Assembly (NCBI RefSeq): GCF_004117835.1
Contig: NZ_SDSC01000010.1
Coordinates: 1 to 64,000 of the forward strand
Direction of reading: 5' to 3'
Length of the DNA: 64,000 bases
DNA from: Macrococcus sp. DPC7161
GTDB lineage: Bacteria > Bacillota > Bacilli > Staphylococcales > Staphylococcaceae
Of the stretch, positions 7,597-16,902 are shown piece by piece (the stretch's first letter is position 1; each line of letters starts with the position of its first letter). Made by a program: the position numbers and the translations under genes. The notes under the pieces were generated by a model that saw nothing but the letters and a program-made list of their open reading frames with translations, made no database searches and was not told where the DNA came from.

Positions 7597-7671
7597 GAAA
7601 TGTCCCCGAACGGTATTTCGGACTCTTTTTGGCAAATGAAATGTCCCCGAACAACATTTCGGACTCTTTTT
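7597..7671 (+). repeat. Two 34-bp direct repeats, terminator-like
   Basis: Copies at 7597-7630 and 7638-7671 (GAAATGTCCCCGAAC, four variable bases, ATTTCGGACTCTTTTT). Each can form an imperfect GTC..CGAA/TTCGGAC hairpin before five T, so the kinase gene appears to have two terminators in series. Confidence 0.75.
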
Positions 7672-7678
7672 GTCATCC

Positions 7679-7714
7679 AAAAAGTCCCCAAATCAAATCG
7701 ATTCAGGGACTTTT
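7679..7714. terminator. Bidirectional terminator between kinase-like and SDR genes
   Basis: Stem AAAAGTCCC/GGGACTTTT with A/T runs on both sides, placed between two convergent genes. It ends 5 bases before the SDR stop codon. Confidence 0.8.
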
Positions 7715-7719
7715 ACATT

Positions 7720-8727
7720 TTATATAAGTTTTAATTCAATCAAGCTTTCTGCTGAATCAATGATGGTTTGTTCAGCGGGTCTTGGTTGCCATTTCAATGA
7801 TTCTGTTGCAAATTTATTCGTATGTAAGAATTGTCTATTTAACATTGGTATAAATGTTCTGAGTGGTTTGACACCAATTGCTATTGTTAGTAGTAAATTA
7901 TCTGGAACGACTACAGTTTTTACGTTTTCTCCTGCTGGGCCTATTTTATAACGAAGTATTTCATTCATGCGTTTCATCATAATGTTTTCATTTAATGCGT
8001 TGATTCTTTTGTTGTTACTTGCTTCGTTTTCTAGTGCAATGATGTGTAAATCTGCAAGATCTCTTACATCAACCACTTCGAAGTTTACATTAAATGCAGG
8101 TAATTGTCCTTCTAATATTTTTTGTATGATGAGTACTGAACCATTTTGCTTTTTATCAAGCATTGGTCCAAAAACAGCACCTGGCAAAATCGTTGTGAGC
8201 GGAATTTCAGGGTATTCTTTCATAAAGTCCCAAGCTGTTTGTTCTGCCATAATTTTAGATTTACGATATGCGTTTAAATTTTTATTGTCTAGATCTGTCC
8301 AATACGTTTCATCAACTTCTTGATCAGTACAATTATTTTCAGGTGATGAAGCGGCGATAGATGATGTTAAAATGATTTTTTTGACTTTTGCATGTGTTGC
8401 ACCTCTTAACACATTAAGTGTTCCTCTAACGGCTGTGTCTATTAATTTTGGATCATTTTGATTATTTCCACCTAATGGAGAAGCGATGTGCATAACTGCA
8501 TCTTGTCCATGACAAATGGCTTTCCATGCAACTGGTCTTGTGATATCTGCAATTTTATATTCGAAATTTGCGAAGTTAGCATCATGATTTTCTAATAGCG
8601 CTTTAAGAAATTCACCTTTATCTTTAGTTCTTACAGTTGCTGTAACTTGATAATTTTTTTTGAGTAATTTTAAGATGGTCCAGCTTGCTACATAGCCTGT
8701 ACCACCTGTTACAAGTACTTTTTTCAT
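7720..8727 (-). CDS. NAD(P)-dependent extended SDR (dihydroflavonol-reductase-like epimerase)
   Basis: A 335-residue Rossmann enzyme: GGTGYVAS at residues 8-15 binds the cofactor, SS at ~123 and YRKSK at ~155 give the Ser-Tyr-Lys catalytic set, and LPGAVFGP is the substrate-side motif of the flavonol reductase/cinnamoyl-CoA reductase subgroup. In bacteria these usually reduce aldehydes or ketones; the substrate here is unknown. AAAGGAG lies 8 bases before the ATG. It stands alone: terminators separate it from both neighbours. Confidence 0.87.
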   Translation of the reverse strand: MKKVLVTGGTGYVASWTILKLLKKNYQVTATVRTKDKGEFLKALLENHDANFANFEYKIADITRPVAWKAICHGQDAVMHIASPLGGNNQNDPKLIDTAVRGTLNVLRGATHAKVKKIILTSSIAASSPENNCTDQEVDETYWTDLDNKNLNAYRKSKIMAEQTAWDFMKEYPEIPLTTILPGAVFGPMLDKKQNGSVLIIQKILEGQLPAFNVNFEVVDVRDLADLHIIALENEASNNKRINALNENIMMKRMNEILRYKIGPAGENVKTVVVPDNLLLTIAIGVKPLRTFIPMLNRQFLHTNKFATESLKWQPRPAEQTIIDSAESLIELKLI

Positions 8728-8781
8728 GATATACTCCTTTGCTTTTTTGTTTATTATATGTGTTTTTATTATTATTGTATA

Positions 8782-8812
8782 GAAAAAACGAGTATCTTAA
8801 AAGATACTCGTT
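8782..8812 (-). terminator. Terminator of the ClpP-like gene
   Basis: Stem ACGAGTATCTT/AAGATACTCGT with a six-T run on the minus strand, just after the ClpP-like stop. Confidence 0.88.
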
Positions 8813-8818
8813 GATTAA

Positions 8819-9373
8819 TTAAATCTCATCACGTGATGAAATGATTTTATTTACAATGCCATATTCTAAAGCTTCTTGAGTGTTTAACCAGTAGTCACGA
8901 CCTGTATGTTGTTCTACTTCTTCTACTGATTTACCTGTTTCGCGAGCGATTAATTCGTTTAGCTTTTGACGTGTACGAATGATTTCTTTCGCAGTGATTT
9001 CCATATTTGAAGCTTGTCCTTGTGTACCGCCACTTGGTTGGTGAATCATAAAGCGTGTATTCGGTAATGCGTAACGATTTTCTTTCTTACCTGATAAATA
9101 AATTAATACGCCAGCACTTACGACCCAACCAGCACCAATAATTTTTACTTCAGGTTTAATAAAGTTGATCATGTCGTGAATTAAATAACCTGAATCAACG
9201 TGTCCTCCCGGAGATGAAATGATTAATTTAATTGGCTCATCACCAGTTGATTCTAATAATAACAATTGTTTAACAACTTCTTCAGCCACTTCTGAATTGA
9301 TTTCGCCAGAGATGACTATTGTACGCGTCTCGATTAATTTTTCTAATAATAAATCTTTTCTTTCTGATGACAT
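8819..9373 (-). CDS. ClpP-family serine protease, divergent paralogue
   Basis: A 184-residue ClpP fold. The catalytic triad is intact: Ser86 in VVSAGVL (canonical ClpP has AASMGS), His111 in MIHQPSGG and Asp160 in GRDYWLN. The oxyanion motif SSPGGHVDSG is present. The N-terminus is short and lacks the usual axial-loop sequence, and the sequence differs strongly from the housekeeping staphylococcal ClpP as I recall it, so this is a second ClpP. It may form its own tetradecamer or mix with the main one. AGGAGG lies 6 bases before the ATG. The promoter carries a CtsR-like box, suggesting heat-shock control. Confidence 0.88.
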   Translation of the reverse strand: MSSERKDLLLEKLIETRTIVISGEINSEVAEEVVKQLLLLESTGDEPIKLIISSPGGHVDSGYLIHDMINFIKPEVKIIGAGWVVSAGVLIYLSGKKENRYALPNTRFMIHQPSGGTQGQASNMEITAKEIIRTRQKLNELIARETGKSVEEVEQHTGRDYWLNTQEALEYGIVNKIISSRDEI

Positions 9374-9403
9374 ATTTTTGCCTCCTAAGTAATGATTAAT
9401 TTC

Positions 9404-9432
9404 ATCATAAAATAATGGTCAATTTAAGTCAA
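9404..9432 (-). promoter_or_regulatory. Promoter of the ClpP-like gene
   Basis: On the minus strand, TTGACT (9427-9432) and TATGAT (9404-9409) are separated by 17 bases. The predicted transcript starts ~20 bases before the start codon's ribosome-binding site. Confidence 0.75.
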
Positions 9433-9433
9433 A
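9417..9433 (+). promoter_or_regulatory. Candidate CtsR operator
   Basis: GGTCAAT TTA AGTCAAA matches 15 of 17 positions of the CtsR direct-repeat consensus RGTCAAA NAN RGTCAAA. It overlaps the -35 and spacer of the ClpP-like promoter, where a repressor would block RNA polymerase. Confidence 0.65.
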
Positions 9434-9494
9434 GCATATACATTTATATATTCTTAATCATTTATTTAAAATGTTTGAAGTTACAAAGTTTATC

Positions 9495-9522
9495 TTGTAT
9501 ATATGCTCATAGATGATATGAT
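9495..9522 (+). promoter_or_regulatory. Candidate promoter of the PfoR-like gene
   Basis: TTGTAT (9495-9500) and TATGAT (9517-9522) with a 16-base spacer, 32 bases before the GTG start. Confidence 0.45.
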
Positions 9523-9554
9523 TAATGTAATTTGAGTTTAAAGGAGATAATGAA

Positions 9555-10595
9555 GTGAACAATGGATTGAAAGATTTTATCTTTAAAATATTGAATGGGA
9601 TGGCAATGGGGATTGTGGTTGCATTAGTACCGAATGCAATGCTAGGTGAAGTATTTAAATACTTAGCAACCTTTAACCCTGTTTTTAATATATTTACTAC
9701 AGCATTAATGATTTTTCAGTTTTCTTTACCTTTACTAGTAGGTGTTTGTATCAGCCATCAATTTAAATTTAATGGTATTCAAACATCAATTGTAGCAGGA
9801 AGTACACTACTAGGTTCAGGTGCCGTTGTCTTTAAAGATAAGGCATTTACGTTTGTTGGTATTGGTGATTTAATTAATATTTTGTTAGTTGCAATTATTA
9901 GTGTGTTAATTGTGAATTACCTTTATCATCGTTTAGGTACTTTAACGGTAGTAATTTTACCGATTATTGGGGGTCTAGTTCCTGGTTTAATCGGTATGGT
10001 GACTTTGCCATATGTAAAATTATTTACGGGAACACTCGGTCAAATGGTTGCGCATTTTACAACGTTAAATCCATTATTAATGAGTATTTTAATTGCTGTC
10101 ACATATGCATTATTAATGGCTTCACCAATTTCAGTTGTGGCTATTGCAACAGTTATCGGACTTTCTGGGTTAGGTAGTGGTGCTGCCAACTTAGGCTGTA
10201 CAGCATGTGTTTACACTTTCATCGTTGGATCAATGAAGGTCAATGATAAAGGTACAAACACTGCATTAATTATTGGTGCATCAAAAATGATGATGCCTGT
10301 TTACTTTAAAAATCCAATCATTGCTGTACCTTTATTAATTAATGGAATTGTGATGGGGATTACTGCTTATACATTTAATATTCAAGGTACACCTGCATCT
10401 GCGGGATTCTCATATACAGGTTTAGTTGGACCGATTAATGCACTTAAATTTATGGAAGGCAACTTTACTACGAACGTACTTATTTTATTAGTATGTTATA
10501 TAGTGATTCCATTGACAAGTGCAGTACTTGTACATAGTACAATGAGAAAGTTTGTCCCTGTTTATAAAAAAGAAATTTATAAATTTAATATTTAA
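9555..10595 (+). CDS. PfoR-like / PTS EIIC_2-type membrane protein
   Basis: A 346-residue protein with about nine to ten transmembrane helices. It matches the EIIC-like family that includes the protein named PfoR in Clostridium perfringens; no EIIA or EIIB domain is present. The repeats LMASPISVVAIATVIGLSGLGSG and VGSMKVNDKGTNTALIIGASK-like segments sit in the central loops. Transport substrate is unknown and the old regulator label is doubtful. GTG at 9555 has AAGGAGA 8 bases upstream. A strong terminator follows. Confidence 0.82.
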   Translation: MNNGLKDFIFKILNGMAMGIVVALVPNAMLGEVFKYLATFNPVFNIFTTALMIFQFSLPLLVGVCISHQFKFNGIQTSIVAGSTLLGSGAVVFKDKAFTFVGIGDLINILLVAIISVLIVNYLYHRLGTLTVVILPIIGGLVPGLIGMVTLPYVKLFTGTLGQMVAHFTTLNPLLMSILIAVTYALLMASPISVVAIATVIGLSGLGSGAANLGCTACVYTFIVGSMKVNDKGTNTALIIGASKMMMPVYFKNPIIAVPLLINGIVMGITAYTFNIQGTPASAGFSYTGLVGPINALKFMEGNFTTNVLILLVCYIVIPLTSAVLVHSTMRKFVPVYKKEIYKFNI

Positions 10596-10607
10596 TGATT
10601 CCATAGG

Positions 10608-10634
10608 GAAGTAGCGCTTGCTACTTCTTTTTTT
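10608..10634 (+). terminator. Terminator of the PfoR-like gene
   Basis: Stem GAAGTAGC/GCTACTTC with a seven-T run. Confidence 0.88.
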
Positions 10635-10733
10635 ATATGTAAATACAACTTTCTAAATTTTTAGAATATTTTGTATTGTTTATTTATACATACGTCATTA
10701 TAATTATGTTTAGGTAAAGGGGAGGTAAAAAAA

Positions 10734-12185
10734 TTGAAAATGTTAAAATGGCTAAAATTAGTGATAGCAATGCTTGTTTTAATGAGTGTTTTACCAGTTT
10801 CGAATGTATTTGCAAAAGCAGATCAATATGATGTTATCCAAAAACGAGGGGTTTTAAAGGTTGGATTGTCAGCAGACTTTGCACCGATGGAGTTTGAACG
10901 AACGATTAATGGTAAACGTCAGTATGCAGGTATTGACGTTGATTTAATCAAGAAAATTGCAAAAGATCAAAATGTTGAATTACAAATTGTGAACATGAGT
11001 TTTGATAGTTTATTAGGTGCGTTGAAAACTGGAAAAATCGATATGATTGCTTCAGGTATGACACCGACACCTGAACGCGAAAAGCAAGTTGACTTCTCGA
11101 ATAACTATTTCTCAGTTACACAAAAAGTAATCATTCAAAAGAAAGATAAAAAGAAATTTAAAAGTTTAAAAGACTTTAAAGATGTGCCTGTATCGGTACA
11201 AAAACAAACAACACAAGAAGAATTGGCACAAAAAGAAATGCCAGACGCTGTATTAACGTCTTTAACACGCACACCAGAAGTTATCATGAGTGTGAATACA
11301 GGTAAGACTGAAGCGGCAGTCATTGATAGTATTGTTGGGGAAGCATATTTAACTCAAAATCCAAGTTTAACATTTGCTGATGTAGAGTTTAATGATTCTA
11401 AGAAAACAACAGCAATCGCAATTCCTAAAGATTCTCCGAAGTTATTAGATGCGATTAATAAATCAATCAAAGATGCGCAAGATAAAGGTTTAATTAAGCA
11501 ATATGAGAAAAAAGCGCATAAACAAATGTTTGATGATGGGACATTTTTAAGTAAGTATGGCTCATTCTTTATTCAAGGTATTGGTGCGACAATATTAATC
11601 TCTATTATTGGAGTAGTATTTGGGTCATTAATCGGTGGTATTTTTGCATTCTTAAAGTTAAGTTCAAGTAAAATTTTAAAAGCAATTGCATGGGTATACA
11701 TTGAGTTCATTCGTGGTACGCCATTACTTGTTCAAGTATTCTTAGTATACTTTGGTACTACAGCAGTATTAGGTTTAGATTTATCAGCATTTATTTGCGG
11801 TACAATTGCATTAATTTTAAATTGCGGTGCATATATTGCTGAAATCATACGTGCAGGTATTAAAGCCGTTGATAAAGGTCAAATGGAAGCAGCGCGTTCA
11901 TTAGGTTTAAACCATGCACAAGCAATGAATAAAGTCATTATGCCTCAAGCCATTAAAAAGATTTTACCGGCATTAGGTAATGAATTTATTACTGTCATTA
12001 AAGAGTCTTCAATTGTATCTGTTATCGGGGTTTCAGAATTGATGTTTAATGCACAAGTTGTACAAGGTGCGAGCTTTGATCCATTCACGCCATTGTTAAT
12101 CGCGGCAATTACTTACTTTGTTTTAACGTTTATTTTATCTCGAGTGATGAGCTTCATCGAAAGGAGAATGAGTGTTAGTGATTAA
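10734..12185 (+). CDS. Amino-acid ABC transporter, fused binding protein and permease, copy 1
   Basis: A 483-residue fusion. A signal sequence (residues 1-28, cleavage near VFAKA) leads into an SBP_bac_3 domain (~35-265), then a five-helix permease domain (~275-475) with the EAA loop [20 protein letters not shown] that docks the ATPase. Family members import polar amino acids such as Gln, Glu or Arg. TTG 10734 has GGGGAGGT 6 bases upstream; ATG 10740 is possible. The ATPase gene overlaps its end by 14 bases. It is paralogous to 13061-14509. Confidence 0.9.
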   Translation: MKMLKWLKLVIAMLVLMSVLPVSNVFAKADQYDVIQKRGVLKVGLSADFAPMEFERTINGKRQYAGIDVDLIKKIAKDQNVELQIVNMSFDSLLGALKTGKIDMIASGMTPTPEREKQVDFSNNYFSVTQKVIIQKKDKKKFKSLKDFKDVPVSVQKQTTQEELAQKEMPDAVLTSLTRTPEVIMSVNTGKTEAAVIDSIVGEAYLTQNPSLTFADVEFNDSKKTTAIAIPKDSPKLLDAINKSIKDAQDKGLIKQYEKKAHKQMFDDGTFLSKYGSFFIQGIGATILISIIGVVFGSLIGGIFAFLKLSSSKILKAIAWVYIEFIRGTPLLVQVFLVYFGTTAVLGLDLSAFICGTIALILNCGAYIAEIIRAGIKAVDKGQMEAARSLGLNHAQAMNKVIMPQAIKKILPALGNEFITVIKESSIVSVIGVSELMFNAQVVQGASFDPFTPLLIAAITYFVLTFILSRVMSFIERRMSVSD

Positions 12186-12900
12186 AATTAATGATTTACA
12201 TAAATATTTCGGGAAAGTAGAAGTCTTAAAAGGAATTGATTTAGAAGTTAAAGAAGGTGAAGTGGTAGCTATCATCGGCCCATCAGGTAGTGGTAAATCT
12301 ACGTTACTGAGATGTTTGAATTTGCTTGAAACACCAACAAGTGGTGAAATTATTTTTGAAGGCGTGCCTTTAACAGCTAAAGGTACAGATATTAATAAAC
12401 TTCGTCAAAAAATGGGGATGGTATTCCAAAGCTTTAACTTATTCCCACATAAAACAGCACTTGAAAATTTAATACTTACACCATTATTACTTAAAAAGGG
12501 CTCGAGAGCTGATCTAGAAGCAAAAGGTATGGCGTTACTAGAGAAAGTAGGATTAAATGATCGTGCAAATAACTATCCTTCTCAATTGTCAGGTGGTCAA
12601 AAACAACGTGTGGCGATTGCGCGAGCACTTGCAATGGAACCCGATGTAATGTTATTTGATGAACCAACGTCAGCTCTTGACCCAGAAGTAGTTGGTGATG
12701 TGTTGGAAGTTATGAAGACACTTGCTAAAGAAGGCATGACAATGGTTGTTGTAACACATGAAATGGGTTTTGCTAGAGAAGTTGCAGACCGTGTGATTTT
12801 CATGGACCATGGTATTGTACAAGAAGATGCACCACCAGAACAATTATTTACAAATCCACAAAACGAACGTGCAAAAGCGTTCTTATCAAAAGTTTTATAA
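12172..12900 (+). CDS. Amino-acid ABC transporter ATPase, copy 1
   Basis: A GlnQ-like ATPase of 240-242 residues: Walker [11 protein letters not shown]-loop [10 protein letters not shown], signature LSGGQKQR, Walker [13 protein letters not shown] and the His switch VVTHEMG. It powers the fused permease encoded just upstream, with which it overlaps by 14 bases. GTG 12172 and GTG 12178 are both possible; AAGGAGA ends 4 or 10 bases before them. Bases 12634-12831 are identical to the second copy, a sign of gene conversion. Confidence 0.92.
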   Translation: MLVIKINDLHKYFGKVEVLKGIDLEVKEGEVVAIIGPSGSGKSTLLRCLNLLETPTSGEIIFEGVPLTAKGTDINKLRQKMGMVFQSFNLFPHKTALENLILTPLLLKKGSRADLEAKGMALLEKVGLNDRANNYPSQLSGGQKQRVAIARALAMEPDVMLFDEPTSALDPEVVGDVLEVMKTLAKEGMTMVVVTHEMGFAREVADRVIFMDHGIVQEDAPPEQLFTNPQNERAKAFLSKVL

Positions 12901-12907
12901 TAAAAAT

Positions 12908-12944
12908 AAAAGCTCAAATTCTCAAAAAGAATTTGAGCTTTTTT
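12908..12944 (+). terminator. Terminator of ABC operon 1
   Basis: Stem AAAGCTCAAATTCT/AGAATTTGAGCTTT with a T run, 8 bases after the ATPase stop. Confidence 0.9.
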
Positions 12945-13060
12945 GCATGTTTTTGTATGAAATAATTTGAAAACAAATGAATTAAGAAAATTTTAAAAAT
13001 CATATTGCATAAAGATACGTAAATATGTATAATTAACAAATATCAAAAGGAGTGGTTGTA

Positions 13061-14509
13061 TTGAAGATTAGAAAATTAATTAAAATATTCATCGCGATGA
13101 CATTGTTTTTATGCATGTTTCAAAATGTAACTTTTGCAAAAGATGATCAAATGGAGCTCATTAAAAAACGTGGTGAACTACGTGTTGGTTTATCTGCGGA
13201 TTATGCACCGTATGAATTTGAACAAACGGTGAATGGTAAAAGGGAATATGTCGGCATTGATATTGAGCTTGCGAAAAAGATTGCCAAAGACTTAGGTGTA
13301 GAATTAAAAATTGTTAATATGAGTTTTGATAGTTTATTAGGTGCAATGAAAACTGGAAAAATCGATGTGATTATTTCAGGTATGTCACCGACACCTGAAC
13401 GTAAAAAGGAAGTAGATTTTACTGACACATACATGCAAGTGACTCAACGCATGATTATTCAAAAGAAAGATCAAAAGAAATTGCAAACAGCAAAAGACTT
13501 TGATGGTAAATCTATTGGTGTACAAAAGCAAACCACTCAAGAAGAATTGGCAAAAACTGAATTACCAAATGCCAACGTGACTTCATTAACACGTGTACCT
13601 GAAATTATTATGGCATTAAATACTGGAAAAATTGATGGTCTTATCTTAGAAGGGCCAGTAGGTGAAGCATATTTATCTAAAAACACGAACTTAGCATTCT
13701 CCAAATTAGAATTTGCGAATGCTTCAAAAGGTACAGCCATTGCATTACCAAAGGATTCACCTAAATTATTAAATGCATTAAATAGTTCTATTAAAGAAGT
13801 AAAAGAAAAAGATTTAATTAAAGATTATAAGAAAAAAGCGAATACATTAATGTTTGAAGATGGTAGCTTTTTCAGTAAATATGGGACATATTTCATTCAA
13901 GGTGTTGGATTTACAGTATTATTATCACTTTTAGGTGTTGTATTTGGTTCGTTACTTGGTGGATTATTCTCATTTATGAAATTAAGCAGTAATAAACTAT
14001 TAAAAGCGATTGCTTGGATTTATATTGAATTTATTCGTGGCACACCTTTACTTGTTCAAGTATTCTTAGTGTACTTTGGAACAACTGCAGTGCTTGGTTT
14101 AGACTTATCAGCATTTATTTGTGGGACAATTGCATTAATCATCAATTGTGGTGCATATATCGCAGAAATTATCCGTGCTGGTATTAAAGCAGTTGATAAA
14201 GGCCAAATGGAAGCGGCCCGTTCATTAGGAATGACACACAAGCAAGCAATGAATAAAGTCATTATGCCACAAGCGATTAAAAACATCTTACCAGCGCTAG
14301 GAAATGAATTTATTACTGTTATTAAAGAGTCTTCGATTGTATCAGTAATTGGGGTATCTGAACTGATGTTTAATGCACAAGTCGTTCAAGGTGCAAGTTT
14401 TGATCCTTTCACACCATTACTCATCGTAGCTGTTGTTTACTTCATCCTTACATTTGGACTATCAAGAATATTAGGTATCTTTGAAAGGAGAATGAGTGTT
14501 AGTGATTAA
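13061..14509 (+). CDS. Amino-acid ABC transporter, fused binding protein and permease, copy 2
   Basis: A 482-residue paralogue of the gene at 10734, with the same order: signal sequence to about residue 25 (cleavage near TFAKD), SBP_bac_3 domain, then permease with [20 protein letters not shown]. The permease halves are much more alike than the binding halves, suggesting that the two systems share an ATPase interface but may prefer different amino acids. TTG 13061 is chosen because AAAGGAG ends 8 bases before it; the GTG at 13052 overlaps that site. It overlaps its ATPase gene by 14 bases, as in copy 1. Confidence 0.9.
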   Translation: MKIRKLIKIFIAMTLFLCMFQNVTFAKDDQMELIKKRGELRVGLSADYAPYEFEQTVNGKREYVGIDIELAKKIAKDLGVELKIVNMSFDSLLGAMKTGKIDVIISGMSPTPERKKEVDFTDTYMQVTQRMIIQKKDQKKLQTAKDFDGKSIGVQKQTTQEELAKTELPNANVTSLTRVPEIIMALNTGKIDGLILEGPVGEAYLSKNTNLAFSKLEFANASKGTAIALPKDSPKLLNALNSSIKEVKEKDLIKDYKKKANTLMFEDGSFFSKYGTYFIQGVGFTVLLSLLGVVFGSLLGGLFSFMKLSSNKLLKAIAWIYIEFIRGTPLLVQVFLVYFGTTAVLGLDLSAFICGTIALIINCGAYIAEIIRAGIKAVDKGQMEAARSLGMTHKQAMNKVIMPQAIKNILPALGNEFITVIKESSIVSVIGVSELMFNAQVVQGASFDPFTPLLIVAVVYFILTFGLSRILGIFERRMSVSD

Positions 14510-15224
14510 AATTAAAAATTTACATAAACAATTTGGTAAAGTAGAAGTTTTAAAAGGGATTGATTTAGAAGTTAAAGAAGGAGAAGTAGTAGCCATCATT
14601 GGTCCTTCTGGTAGTGGTAAATCCACATTATTAAGATGTTTAAACTTATTAGAATCTCCAACAAGTGGTGAAATCATTTTTGAAGGTGTGCCTTTAACAG
14701 CAAAAGGCACAGATATTAATAAGCTTCGCCAAAAAATGGGGATGGTATTCCAAAGTTTTAATTTGTTCCCACATAAAACGGTGATAGAAAATTTAATGTT
14801 AACACCACAACTGCTTAAAAAAGGAACGAAAGCGGATTTAGAAGTGAAAGCTTACGCATTACTTGAAAAAGTAGGATTAAAAGACCGTGCAACACACTAT
14901 CCATCACAGTTATCAGGTGGACAAAAACAACGTGTCGCAATCGCTAGAGCCCTTGCGATGGAACCCGATGTAATGTTATTTGATGAACCAACGTCAGCTC
15001 TTGACCCAGAAGTAGTTGGTGATGTGTTGGAAGTTATGAAGACACTTGCTAAAGAAGGCATGACAATGGTTGTTGTAACACATGAAATGGGTTTTGCTAG
15101 AGAAGTTGCAGACCGTGTGATTTTCATGGACCATGGTATTGTACAAGAAGATGCAACGCCAGAACAATTATTTACAAATCCACAAAATGAACGTGCGAAA
15201 GCGTTCTTATCAAAAGTACTATAA
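14496..15224 (+). CDS. Amino-acid ABC transporter ATPase, copy 2
   Basis: A GlnQ-like ATPase with all nucleotide-binding motifs ([29 protein letters not shown]). It is nearly identical in protein to copy 1 but differs at many silent sites in the first two thirds. From 14958 to 15155 there is no difference at all. GTG 14496 or GTG 14502 is the start, with the same AAGGAGA context as copy 1. A terminator hairpin begins immediately after the stop. Confidence 0.92.
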   Translation: MLVIKIKNLHKQFGKVEVLKGIDLEVKEGEVVAIIGPSGSGKSTLLRCLNLLESPTSGEIIFEGVPLTAKGTDINKLRQKMGMVFQSFNLFPHKTVIENLMLTPQLLKKGTKADLEVKAYALLEKVGLKDRATHYPSQLSGGQKQRVAIARALAMEPDVMLFDEPTSALDPEVVGDVLEVMKTLAKEGMTMVVVTHEMGFAREVADRVIFMDHGIVQEDATPEQLFTNPQNERAKAFLSKVL

Positions 15225-15225
15225 T

Positions 15226-15260
15226 AATGGATTGGGATATCGTGTCCCAGTCCATTTTTT
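15226..15260 (+). terminator. Terminator of ABC operon 2
   Basis: Stem AATGGATTGGGA/TCCCAGTCCATT (one G-T pair) with a T6 run. Confidence 0.88.
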
Positions 15261-15298
15261 ATGTTAAAATATACTGTAATTATTTTTGAGGTGATCGT

Positions 15299-16417
15299 AT
15301 CGAAAATTTAAAACAGGAAATCATCAATTATAGTAAAACGATTGGTATTAGTGCCATTGGTTTTACAACAGCTGAACCTTTTGAAGATTTAAGACCAATA
15401 TTAGAAGCATATTATGCAAATAACTATCAATCTGGGTTTGAACCCGATGATATTGAAGCTAGAATTGACCCTAAGCTTTCGATGCCAAACGCGCAAAGTA
15501 TTATCGCTATTGCGGTTGGTTATCCGAATAAATTAAAGGACGCACCTGCTTCTAAACGCGGTGCTCGTCGTGGCATATTTGCAAGAGCATCATGGGGGAT
15601 TGATTACCATTCCTTGCTTAGAAATCGTTTAAATTTACTAGAAGCCTTCATTAAAGAACGCGTGCCAGAAGCAGAATGTTTATCGATGGTGGATACTGGT
15701 GTACTGAGTGATCGTAGTGTCGCTGAACGTGCGGGTCTTGGCTATAGTGCAAAGAATGGTTTTGTTTTAAATGAAAATTTAGGCACATGGACTTATTTAG
15801 GAGAAATGCTTGTTAATCTTCCATTTGAACCTGATACACCAGTTGTGGACAGTTGTTATGACTGTACGATTTGTATTGATAAATGCCCAACTGGTGCACT
15901 TGTTGGTAATGGACAATTAGATTCTAAAAAGTGCATTAGCTTTTTAACACAAACAAAAGGCATGATTGCTGATGAATATCGTTATAAAATAGGGAATCGT
16001 TTATATGGTTGTGATACTTGTCAGCAAGTTTGTCCTAAAAATAAAGGTATTAATGTGTTACAAGACGATATTCAATTAGAGCCAGAAATATTAAAACCAC
16101 TGTTAAGACCTTTATTAACGATAAGTAATAAAGATTTCAAAAGTACATACGGCCATCTGGCAGGCAGTTGGCGTGGCAAAAAACCAATACAAAGAAATGC
16201 TATTTTAGCACTTGCGCATTTTAAAGATGATACTGCGATTGAGGATTTAAAGCATGTAGCAATTAATGATGTGCGTATTGAAATCAAAGCAACGGCATAT
16301 TGGGCAATTGGACAAATTATGGGTGATGCTGAAAAAGGGTTTTTAATGAATCGATACGAAATAGAATCAGATGAATTAGTCAAAGAAGAAATATTAAAAG
16401 GATTAGAGGTAAATTAA
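15299..16417 (+). CDS. queG: Epoxyqueuosine reductase QueG
   Basis: QueG reduces epoxyqueuosine to queuosine in tRNA, using cobalamin and two 4Fe-4S clusters. Clusters are seen in CYDCTICIDKCPTGA and CDTCQQVCP, and HEAT-like repeats follow (ILALAHFKDD). The conserved N-terminus (IGISAIGFTTAEPFEDL) is encoded from 15299 on, so starting at the first ATG (15482) would delete 61 conserved residues. The frame between the stop at 15287-15289 and 15482 has no ATG, GTG or TTG. GAGGTGATC at 15288-15296, a near-perfect anti-16S match, sits 2 bases before ATC 15299, my preferred start (372 residues). trmL follows directly. Confidence 0.87.
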   Translation: MENLKQEIINYSKTIGISAIGFTTAEPFEDLRPILEAYYANNYQSGFEPDDIEARIDPKLSMPNAQSIIAIAVGYPNKLKDAPASKRGARRGIFARASWGIDYHSLLRNRLNLLEAFIKERVPEAECLSMVDTGVLSDRSVAERAGLGYSAKNGFVLNENLGTWTYLGEMLVNLPFEPDTPVVDSCYDCTICIDKCPTGALVGNGQLDSKKCISFLTQTKGMIADEYRYKIGNRLYGCDTCQQVCPKNKGINVLQDDIQLEPEILKPLLRPLLTISNKDFKSTYGHLAGSWRGKKPIQRNAILALAHFKDDTAIEDLKHVAINDVRIEIKATAYWAIGQIMGDAEKGFLMNRYEIESDELVKEEILKGLEVN

Positions 16418-16894
16418 ATGTCATCAATTAATGTTGTTTTATATCAACCAGAAATACCAGCAAATACAGGGAATATCGCAAGAAGTTGTGCTGCTACTGA
16501 TACGCACTTGCACTTAATACGACCATTAGGGTTTTCAACAGACGATAAAATGTTACGTCGTGCAGGGTTAGATTATTGGAAATTCGTAAACATCACATAT
16601 TATGATAGTATTGAAGAATTTTTTGAAAAGACTGCAGGCGGCAAGTACTACTTATTAACGAAGTTCGGTAAAAAGCCACATACTACGTTTGATTACAGTG
16701 ATACAAATGAGAAACATTATTTCATTTTCGGTAAAGAAACAACTGGATTACCTGATTGGGTAAAAGAAAAGTACATGGATACTGCACTTCGTATACCGAT
16801 GAATGAAAATGTTCGATCATTAAACTTATCAAATACAGCAGCAATTTTAATTTATGAAGCATTACGCCAACAAAATTATCCTGGATTACAGTAG
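16418..16894 (+). CDS. trmL: tRNA (cytidine/uridine-34-2'-O)-methyltransferase TrmL
   Basis: A 158-residue SPOUT methyltransferase that methylates the wobble ribose of tRNA-Leu. Motifs: PEIPANTGNIARSCAATD at the N-terminus, FGKETTGLPDWV (SAM-binding knot) and IPMNENVRSLNLSNTAAI at the C-terminus. The ATG touches the queG stop codon with no spacing, so the two tRNA-modification genes are translationally coupled. Confidence 0.93.
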   Translation: MSSINVVLYQPEIPANTGNIARSCAATDTHLHLIRPLGFSTDDKMLRRAGLDYWKFVNITYYDSIEEFFEKTAGGKYYLLTKFGKKPHTTFDYSDTNEKHYFIFGKETTGLPDWVKEKYMDTALRIPMNENVRSLNLSNTAAILIYEALRQQNYPGLQ

Positions 16895-16902
16895 GTGATA
16901 AT

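Noticed and set aside
7670-8323. Plus-strand frames opposite the SDR gene
   Set aside because: They are antisense shadows of a clear Rossmann enzyme and lack ribosome-binding sites.
15482-16417. QueG starting at ATG 15482
   Set aside because: It would discard 61 residues that align with the conserved QueG N-terminus and has no ribosome-binding site.
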